A stretch of 64,000 bases of DNA. Origin: Nectonema munidae. Taxonomy: Eukaryota; Nematomorpha; Nectonematoida; Nectonematidae. Each line of letters opens with the position of its first letter. Position 1 is the first letter of the stretch. Below, one piece after another: positions 56,280 to 64,000 of this stretch. The translations under genes and the position numbers were made by a program. Under the pieces are notes generated by a model. The model worked only from the letters and a program-made list of their open reading frames with translations. It ran no database searches and was not told the origin of the DNA. The stretch lies in assembly GCA_030549495.1 (NCBI GenBank), contig JAUIRK010000097.1:777001-841000 (forward strand), written 5' to 3'.

Positions 56280-57967
56280 CTAAATTCACAATATGCGCAA
56301 ATAAGAATGCTCCAAACATGCTTAACCAATCAACATCTAAGAGAACTATTGCCAACTGCTTTGAGATACGTTACACCGCTTGTTTTGCCTTTATTATTTA
56401 AAAATGAAATAACTTTTTTTTATCTTAGCATATGTAGATAATAGTAGTGGTGGTAATGAATGAAAACAAACCAATCATTATTAACCGGTGACTAAAGTAG
56501 ACTAATTCACGGGTTAATTCAATTCGTCGCAAATCATAATAAAATTACATATGTAATTATATTAGTATATAACTAGAAATGTATATCTTTGCAGGCAGTT
56601 AGGTGATCATTATTATATATTTATGCAGTTTAATTAGAAAGAAGTTAAACTTTTAAAGCCATTCTATTTCCCCATTTTTAGAAATAATATTTAGAATAGC
56701 ATTTCAATTGATATTGAAGAATGTTATATGCAACAAAGGGAGCATATGTCATTAATATAAATTTTTGACTGAAAACACATCATTTTTAAATGTTCAATTC
56801 TCAATATATTTTTCTACTTTTCAGAAATAAAAAATAGAAAAACAATAACTTCCAAGGGTTCAATTTTCACATATATAGTGTTTCTAAAACAAATAGAAGT
56901 AATATATAAAATCAATGTTGTACTTTAGGAACATAACTGTTGCTCAAAATATTTTTAAAAGAAGTAGCTGGTGATATTAGGTATTTTTTGTTAATATTCC
57001 TACAGTTCTTTCATATTGTATTGTTGCGCTGTAAGTATTTTTATGTCTATAATATTTATCTCATAATTTTTGGTCGAAATTTTTACCGGTAGATACTTGA
57101 AAACAACAAAATTTTGAACAAAAATAAGAGTCAATTAAATAGCGGCTGTATATATTACATATAAGTAAAAATCATAAAAAACATTAAAAAAATTTTCTTT
57201 TATCGAAATAATTACTGAAAAACACCGCAAAATACTAGAAAAAGCAGAAATTTTCAACGAAAAAATACATAAATGAACTGAATTGTATCAACACTTTGAA
57301 TGCTGAAAAAATTTATTATAAAAAAACTGATACAATTCAGTTCATTTATGTATTTTTGTCGTTTTCAAGTATCTTCCGATAAAAAGTCTGAGCCCAAAAT
57401 TTTGCTATCATTTATGGCTAAAAAATCTTAGTTAATTCCAGAGGGAGCGTGGGTAAGGTTGATTAGATACCGTGTTTCGATAACTCAAGGTCTTAGGATC
57501 GATCCCGCATTAAGCCTACTTTCCTAATAGTTCGATACAAGGGCGCATTTGTGCCTTCTCGATTAAAACAACCGCAAGGTAGCTTTACCTTTACAATTTA
57601 TTCATGGTGGGGTCAACAAATTAGATTGAGGAAAAAATGGGGTCACCTTGAGAAACACTGTTTGGTTGAAGTTTTGTGCAATGAAAAATATATGAACTGT
57701 ACTACTATATTTGCCAACCCTTACTAATACACATGTGTGCGTATATGCGAACGACTCTAGGAAAAGTTGAAAATGATATGAGACCTTATAAGATTCATTG
57801 AGTATGATGTAGAGACACGCGCTTACCTTGTTGAAAAGAAAGGCTCGTCCAGTGGAGCCGGTGAATCTTGTTGAAATCAGATGGCATCGATTGGTGAAGT
57901 TGGTGTCGCAGCTAGCACAAGAGAACAAGCGTATTCCTCCGATGTGGCATAGAAAGATTTTGCCCAT
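56058..57967 (-). CDS. YPEL5: Yippee-like protein 5, complete coding sequence in two exons, 120 aa
   Basis: YPEL5 is a small zinc-binding yippee-domain protein; in vertebrates it associates with the CTLH/GID ubiquitin-ligase complex. Coding exons are 57827-57967 and 56058-56279 (minus), joined by a 1,547-bp GT-AG intron in phase 0. The protein starts [20 protein letters not shown] and ends [14 protein letters not shown]. The yippee zinc ligands are all present as C17-x2-C20-x52-C73-x2-C76. [28 protein letters not shown] and [13 protein letters not shown] are nearly the same as vertebrate YPEL5 (121 aa), which distinguishes it from YPEL1-4. The start was chosen at MGK because it aligns with MGRIF of the family. 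A splice acceptor 15 bp upstream (57981-57982) implies a non-coding first exon further right. The gene looks intact and functional. Confidence 0.95.
57067..57402. repeat. Nested foldback in the YPEL5 intron
   Basis: Outer arms: ACCGGTAGATACTTGAAAAC (about 57083-57104) against GTTTTCAAGTATCTTCCGAT (57361-57380), with weaker pairing outward. Inner arms: about 33 bp, perfect apart from one base, at 57258-57290 and 57328-57361, beginning CGAAAAAATACATAAATGAA and continuing CTGAATTGTATCA. The inner loop is 37 bp. The inner right arm directly adjoins the outer right arm, whereas the left arms are about 155 bp apart. Confidence 0.8.
57443..57592 (+). mobile_element. tRNA-derived SINE, best-preserved copy, in the YPEL5 intron
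   Basis: Head GGGAGCGTGGGTAAGGTTGA, B-box region AGGTCTTAGGATCGATCCC, then TAATAGTTCGATACAAGGGC and tail TTGTGCCTTCTCGATTAAAA. It is antisense to YPEL5. It aligns along its whole length with the minus-strand copy at 5461. Confidence 0.78.
57827..57967 (-). CDS. YPEL5: YPEL5 coding exon 1
   Basis: 47 codons from the ATG (57967) to FLFNK with donor GTAAGC. It contains the first zinc pair CASC. Upstream, CCTGTCCTTTTTAG forms a 3' splice site at 57981, leaving 13 bp of 5' UTR in this exon. Confidence 0.94.
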
Positions 57968-57982
57968 TTCACAATTCACGCT

Positions 57983-58585
57983 AAAAAGGACAGGGTAGAT
58001 ATTAAAGTAACAATTCTCCGTTTCACACGAAATATTAGCGGGCTAACAAAACTCTTTTTGAAAGGGTTCATGGGCAGGATATGCATCGAATTGGTTTATA
58101 AAACTCAGAGTTATAATGATACGAAACATCTATGCGTAAAAGACTTGAAAAATGCTCGGTGATGTATTGTACAATAAGGCGAAAGGTTTACAGCAATTCA
58201 AGAAGCGTGTCGTTCAGGAAAAAGAAAAACGTGTTGATATATAAATATATAAAGCACTCACACTAAGAACTGCTGCTTCATTTACTTGTTGATGATAGTT
58301 TATCTAATGACTCTATTCAACAAGACATTTTTGTGAAAAATCCAGATCTTAAAAATTTTAAGATAGAAATGAAATTTTTGGAATAATTTTATCTCGAAAG
58401 TCCAAAATCGAGGGTAGGAAAAATTTTGGTTTTAAAGTATCTCCTGAAGAAAGAAATTTGATACTTTCAATCATAGCGCCGGCGGTTATGAGTGTGAATT
58501 GTACAAAAATGAAATTGAATTTGTTAAAATTAATACGATACATATCTCCGTGATTGTTCTATTTCCTCCAAAGTAATTCAAGACT
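57983..58585. other. Upstream flank or 5'-UTR intron of YPEL5
   Basis: No further exon was identified; the inferred non-coding YPEL5 exon could lie here or further right. Confidence 0.4.
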
Positions 58586-58589
58586 ATGA

Positions 58590-59800
58590 TCATAAAGATG
58601 TCAATGAGTTCAATATTTTGAGCTTGAATTGTCAGTTTATTGGCCAAACTCGATTTACTTGATAATTTCATTAAAATAGAGTCAACAATATCCTATGGAG
58701 TTATTGCTCTCCAAGAAACCTGGATAAAAATTCGAATGTTAATTTTGACATTGCTGGATACACTTTTTATAATTCTCCCGCTTTACTCTCATCTCACTCA
58801 GGCCTAGCTTTCTATCAAATTTCAAAGGTAATTTTTTCGAAACTTTTTCTATAGAAATATTTCAGAACGAACATAAAAGCACAGTTTTCCATAATGTTCA
58901 TCGTAGGCCAAGTTCGCTTTCAGAATGTCAACTAGAATTTCTGAATGATTTGAAATTGAAAAAAACTCAATCACATATTTTTTTTAGGAGATTTCAATTT
59001 CAATCTTTTTAAAATGAATTCAAATTCCATTTCTTAAGAATTTCTCTAACTATTTTGTCAAAAAGGTTATATGCTTTGTATTACTAAACACACTAGAGAG
59101 TCTTCTTTATCTTTAATAGACAATTTTTTGTTGATATTTCTTTTACTTCTTATCAACGTTTTCCATGATGATATATCTGGTCATTATCCAATATTACATT
59201 CTTAAAGAATTTTCCTTCTGAAACTCGGAAAAATAAGAAGTAATCATGGCTTTTTTATTAAATTTCGACTGGAACTCCACTTTGGGTCCTTACTATGATA
59301 ATCCTTACTGGTTTTCCACGTTAACTGACAAAATGTCTGAGTTCATCTCATTTAGTTTTATTGTATCTTCGAATAAGTCCAAGTTTCCATTTCGCCATAA
59401 TACTTGGATTACTAATGAGGTTTTACAGTTAATCAAAGAACGTAATATAATACATAAAAATTGAAAAATCAGTTTAAATCTTTTTTGACAGATAACTTAT
59501 AATGCACACATTTCTTGCTAATTCAAGGGATACTAAAACCTTCTGGCAAAAATTGAACTTCTTTTTGCATCTAAAAAAACTTTCTTTGTTTCTAATAAAT
59601 TGAATGTTATTTTTATTTTATACAAGTATAAAAATTTGTTTTCTTCCAATGTCAACTCCAAAATATACAAAGCTGTTCCTTCCACATCTACAATACAGCG
59701 TTGAAAATTAGGGTTACTCAAATGTGAAAAAAGTGCTTTGAGATTGATATTAAATAGGCCAAATCTGAATCATGAGTCATCTTTTCTTTGCTAATAGTTT
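58590..59800 (+). mobile_element. LINE (Jockey/CR1-like), endonuclease domain and following region
   Basis: The plus strand reads LNILSLNCQ, LQETW-type sequence, DIAGYTFYNSP, SGLAFYQISK, STVFHNVHRRPSSLSECQLE, GDFNFNLFKMNSNS and DDISGHYPILHS. Together these are the APE-type endonuclease landmarks (GDFN, DHYPI). It then continues as FDWNSTLGPYYDNPYWF, LTDKMSEFISFS, TWITNEVLQLIKERNIIHKN (59246-59464) and beyond. Numerous frame changes. The RT domain is missing, so it is a 5' part, unlike the 3' pieces elsewhere in the window. Confidence 0.78.
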
Positions 59801-59809
59801 CCTCAAGTT

Positions 59810-61080
59810 TGAGGATATATATATATAGTAAGCTTAAATCGGCGACTTTTATATACAACGGTTACAATAGTCTATTCAGTACGTGGTTTACATTTAAATA
59901 CGAAATTCCGTAATTCAATTTAAGAAATTCGAAAAACTTAAGTGTCCCTTATTTCAGATTAAAAACATCAAAAAACTGTATCAGATATAGAGTGTCTAAA
60001 TTTTACAATCAAACATATCTTTTCCATGAATTTTAAATCTTTTTATAAATCTTTCAGGAAAAAAATCAAAGCTTTTTATATTGAAAATTGTGTACACTTT
60101 GTAATAACAGTATTATTTAGACGCAAATCAATCATTTCAATTATGTTGAAACTAATTAATTAATCAGAAATTTAAAAAAAAATTAATTTTTTTTATTTTA
60201 ACAAAAAATCAGTCCTAAATTTGTCCGTAGAAAATTTTCCCTACGAAAATCCGTAAAATACAGATAAATCCGAATATCTGGCAACACTTTCTTTATATTT
60301 GATCTTCTTTTTTTCTCTTCATTGGTTAGCCATATCAGCGGCTCCTTTGCCTTAGGCTTGACCTTGCAAATATCAAACTGTATTTTGTCAAACTAAAATT
60401 GATGTATCATGCTTTTCATATGCATTTGTAATTTGACAAAGATTTTATTTTTTTTCATACTGTTCTTTTCAAATTTTTTGGAAATAAATTCTTCTTCTTC
60501 AAAGGTCCTGGGTTCAAATCCAGCATCACCATATCCGTGTTCATAATTTGATAAAAGAGGAGGAAAATCTGTATTCTCGATGGAAAAACTTAAAGTACTT
60601 TCAATCCTTAGCCACGTAGAAAAGAATGATTTAGAACTCTTTGAATTAAGCAATAGATCAAAGTAGAAATAGAATACTAAAATTAAACTTTAGAAAAATT
60701 CTAAAGTAAATGAGAAATATTAAAATTAAAATGATATTTTCTGGCAAAATAAAAATTTGCTTTTAGATATATGAAAATTCAGTCAAAAAGAAAAGTATAT
60801 TAAAATCAATGCCTGAAGAAATAACTATAAAATCGTAAAGGTTTTCATAAGGCTAGGTAAGGTTCAGTTAACATTCTTATACCAGGCTATTAACTATACC
60901 TTATACTAGCCGTTAGACGGCCTTCCAATTGCAGGCTAGCAATGCATTTCCCAATTGAGTTTTCAAAAGCTTTTCGACTGACTGTGAGAAAAAGAATATG
61001 AAATGTGTTATTTCGGCTTTTCTCTAATTCGGTATGTATGTATAGTTTGTTGTTGTTGCTTTAAAAATTAAGTTATGTAT
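59810..61080. other. A+T-rich DNA
   Basis: A short (AT)n at about 59816-59827 and a diverged SINE at 60490-60610. A (GTT)n run (61029-61045) is the reverse complement of an (AAC)n tail and follows the gene-like frame at 61084. Confidence 0.4.
60490..60610 (+). mobile_element. tRNA-derived SINE, diverged copy
   Basis: AAAGGTCCTGGGTTCAAATC with an intact-looking B-box (GGTTCAAATCC) and the tail motif TGTATTCTCGATGGAAAAAC. The head is lost. Confidence 0.5.
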
Positions 61081-61083
61081 AGA

Positions 61084-62317
61084 CTAAGTTTTACAATTAA
61101 AAGATATTTCCCAATTCCGATCTGACGGTATGGTTAACACACGGCCCTTATTAATGGGCAGGCCAGCGCCTTCCCATAAGAATGGGCCATTGAATTTTCC
61201 ATCGGTCATGGCTGAATTTGGCCTTTTAATTGCCGATATTAGGTCTTTTATATCGGCTTTACGAGCAAACCCTAAAATTTCTTGAAAGCACATAATTGCC
61301 ATTTCTAAACCTTGCTTGCATTTTGCGATATTTGGAGCCATTTGTATGCAGCTTTGATGAACATTGAAATACATATTAACATCAGTTACAGATTCATTTA
61401 TGCGAAACTCGTTTTTGTGTTGTGAGCAGTCCAGTCGATAAGGTTGGCCTGAGTTCCCTCCACCCCTCTGAAATATATTATGCCCTCCCAGAACTCCCAT
61501 GAAATATATAAATGTATACGGCTTCTCATATTGGCAGGCTAAAGCGCTGCGGCAGTTGTAAAAATTTGCCCACTCACGTCGAGTCCCGCATTTTATTATT
61601 TTGCATCCGCAATAAAAAAACAAAAATGCCCGCAACCGTTGCATAAAAATATAATAAATACTTTTTATATGGCACTTGTTGCCATAATACATAAAACATT
61701 ACGCGCAACAACAGAAAGTGTAGGAAAATTCCTTCAATATAGCGAATTGCATATGTAATAAAAAATGTACTTTATCTAAGGAAAGGAATGGGGCTTTGAT
61801 GATGTAAAAGTGGTAGTGTGTGTTACTACAAAGGATTATAAGGTATCGAGACAAAAAAATTACTACCTACGATGTTACACTTTATAGTTTATACAATCAG
61901 AATGCACTATGAATGCATATCATTATAAGATTTTTTTTAAGAAACAAATTACAAATACCCGCAATCTTACAAGTTAAAGCCAATTAGCATTGCGGTGTGT
62001 GTCGTCCAGAATATAACAAGCAGATGGCTATGTCGTATTCTGGATGATTCAAAAAATCGAAGAGGCAATTGAAGAAGGCTTAGGCCATTTAATCAGATAT
62101 AAGTATTTTGGTTTAAATCGCTTTCGATTCCAATTCAGTTAAAGCTTTAAAATGGTATAATGAAGTGTATATGTACTTTTTAGATAAAAATAAGAGAACA
62201 ATTTTATTCGGAGCTGAACATCAGAAGAGAAAGAAAGAATAAAATGAAAGAGCTTACCTTTTTGAACAAATAGGAAAGTAACAAAATACACACATAGAAT
62301 AGCAGATATTTCTTCAT
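61084..62317 (-). CDS. Unidentified gene, probably a secreted or membrane-anchored protein
   Basis: A first coding exon at 62258-62317 follows an acceptor (CTTGTTTTAG) directly at the ATG and encodes MKKYLLFYVCILLLSYLFKK, then a donor GTAAGC in phase 0: a signal peptide or signal anchor with a 5'-UTR intron before it. A long frame at 61084-61692 ends in TAG. An acceptor (ATATATTTCAG) inside it at 61468 would join in phase 0 and give RGGGNSGQPYRLDCSQHKNE, SCIQMAPNIAKCKQGLEMAI and LTIPSDRNWEISFNCKT, about 147 aa in all. The mature part has five Cys and predicted helices. Intervening exons cannot be excluded, and I do not recognise the family. The stop is followed by a (CAA)n run. Confidence 0.45.
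61578..61699 (-). CDS. Alternative first-exon candidate with a membrane segment
   Basis: An ATG at 61699 opens MFYVLWQQVPYKKYLLYFYA then TVAGIFVFLLRMQNNKMRDS, ending at a consensus GTGAGT donor in phase 2. The KKYLL start of the hydrophobic part echoes the exon at 62258. It overlaps the long frame at 61084-61692 in another frame, so at most one use is real in a given transcript. Confidence 0.25.
62258..62317 (-). CDS. Signal-peptide exon of the unidentified minus-strand gene
   Basis: 20 codons between a polypyrimidine acceptor and a consensus GTAAGC donor. Two Lys at positions 2-3, then a hydrophobic core of about 15 residues, then two Lys, give type II signal-anchor or signal-peptide topology. 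Confidence 0.5.
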
Positions 62318-62329
62318 CTAAAACAAGAG

Positions 62330-64000
62330 ATAATTGACAGGTAGTTTGACAAATCATAGATTAGTTCGATTTAAGTAGGTTTCATTCATTAGCTAAAGTT
62401 TAATCATGGTTAAGGTCATATGCATTTCTTTTTCAAAGTCCCCATTTCAATCTGTTATAATAAGCCTGTTGTCAATAACTTTCGATTGCAAATTCAAAAA
62501 ATAGTTTCATCTCAGCTCCATCGTTCTAATCGTGTTTGCATGCTGCACCGTGTAGCTTTTCATCATCATGATCGATGTAATTATCACAAATTATGGAGGA
62601 AAAGTCATCGATGCGAAGAATAGATTGATTTAAGCTCAAATAGATGCCTGAAATCTGGTGATGTTATAAAAATGGTGATGAAAAGTCGACAAAGTCAATT
62701 CCGATACAACCACTCATTATCTTGTGAAGAGTATATTTATAATAAAAATATCGGGAATATATAGTGAAATACCGGATGAGTCTTTGAATATCAGGGGTCC
62801 TGTTTTTTCTGGGATCACCATGATTTAAAAAGGTGACCGCTATTGTGCAAAAGGTATGAAAAAATCTTTGATAAACGATAGCTTTACTGAAATGATGAAT
62901 GATCCAACAAACTAATTAAAGCCAATAGAGAACATTTTTCCTAAAAATGCACAAAAACCACTGATTAGCAATATAGAATATATTTCAATTTTTTAATAAA
63001 GTTTTAGACCAATAAAATCAAAAAACGATTTCATAGTAAAGTCACTTTAACAAACCCAAAAATTAGAGTTTATATTTCTTTTCAAAGACAAATTATTATT
63101 ATTACATTTAAAACTTTTGTTAAATATTAAATCATCAAGTTTCAAATATTTTTCTTAAATATCACCCACCGAATTTTTCAGTTGCAAAACGGACCAGTAA
63201 TTTCTAATTCTTTGGATAGATTTTTTTAAATGTTAAATAAACGTGCAAGGATGGGAATTTTAGTCCTTCATATTAGATACATTAAAAACTATTATAACAC
63301 TACTGTTTGATGTATTATTTATAATAATTAATTTTTTTTAAATAATTTTAAACAAATGCATTTTCTCAAAAAAGTCTTCTCCTTTTTAAAACTAAAGAAT
63401 TGTAACCATAAAAGAAACATAGAAAGGAACTATTTTAGGCCAAAAATGATAAGGCCTGATAATAACTATCTAAATGATCTACTAACTAACATACTTTCTA
63501 ACTAAAATAGTTTTTGAGGAAAAGTGCTCCTAGCCAATTTATTTTGTTAAATGGAACCATTCATCCTGAAAATAGCAAAGCTATTATAGAAAAAGGGTGA
63601 ATGGGGCATGTTCTTCAAAAATATTTAAGTTTTTAAGTGTAAGGAAAAAAGGATGCTTTCGGCTTCCTTGATCAAAAACCCTTCTTATTATGGCATCGAT
63701 TTTACAATCAGAAAAGAGTAGTGAGACAAACATAGATCGTATAGCTTGAATATTATTAGATTAATAAATAAATACAGCATAGATACTTAGTAAGGTCAAA
63801 GTTTCAAACACGCGTCATAAATTAGTTGTGCGTATGTTGCCTTCTTTAATTTTATCCTACGTATAAGCACACACACACATTGGAATAAGTTTATGGAAAG
63901 TTTAAAAATTTTCAAGATTATTCAATCTTTGGATAAATTAAATTCAATTTCTAGACTATTAAAAAACAGGAGCCAAAATCTTCGCGCGTTATATTGGATC
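62330..64000. other. A+T-rich DNA, nothing recognised
   Basis: Contains the short (CA)n at about 63868-63879. No exon or element supported. The 5' non-coding exon of the gene at 62317 probably lies here. Confidence 0.4.

Noticed and set aside
56037-56441. 134-codon plus-strand frame over the YPEL5 exon
   Set aside because: Shadow of the conserved minus-strand YPEL5 exon 2.
1-64000. LTR retroviral or Polinton-type elements
   Set aside because: No paired long terminal repeats, protease, capsid or envelope signatures were recognised anywhere in the window.

Overview
This is animal nuclear DNA. The evidence is two recognisable host genes with GT-AG introns (some only 54-58 bp), TATA and AATAAA signals, and a dense, mostly decayed load of LINEs, SINEs, hAT, piggyBac and pogo-like elements. 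Outside the central repeat the DNA is strongly A+T rich. An arthropod is my best guess, perhaps a copepod such as a sea louse, but the sequence alone does not settle it. No bacterial-type operons, rRNA, CRISPR array or intact tRNA gene were seen.

Left part (1-17,200): the 3' half of Acinus (ACIN1), plus strand. Ten exons in consistent phase encode the end of a linker, the whole RRM, an Arg/Glu/Ser-rich region and the RNPS1-SAP18-binding motif, then a stop at 16,885. Two further exon-like segments do not fit that chain and may be alternative exons. The introns hold a piggyBac relic, two LINE pieces, a TSD-flanked LINE tail, tRNA-type SINEs and several MITEs.

Middle (17,200-36,500): mostly A+T-rich DNA with short elements. 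It includes a clean 82-bp hAT MITE, a TTAA-flanked MITE family carrying repeated GCAGACGA boxes, a ~150-bp degenerate tandem repeat beside a run of 20 G, and the C-terminal end of a hAT transposase. Two possible small host genes lie here: a TATA-driven secreted peptide (23.2 kb) and a chain of very short exons (29.2-30.7 kb).

Centre (36,525-46,288): a nearly 9.8-kb tandem array of a 26-bp polypyrimidine unit, with 25-, 30- and 33-bp variants and a higher-order layout. Most of the unit is free of stop codons in all three plus-strand frames, so the very long open frames here are by-products of the repeat. A short acidic exon-like segment with AATAAA signals lies just beyond it, so the array may sit in an intron.

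Right part (46,300-64,000): more MITEs; a LINE interrupted by a ZBED5-like hAT transposon; the complete two-exon coding sequence of yippee-like 5 (YPEL5, minus strand, 120 aa); the endonuclease part of another LINE; and an unidentified minus-strand gene whose first coding exon encodes a signal peptide or signal anchor. Acinus acts in mRNA processing (ASAP/EJC) and YPEL5 with the CTLH/GID ubiquitin ligase; nothing here suggests that they work together.
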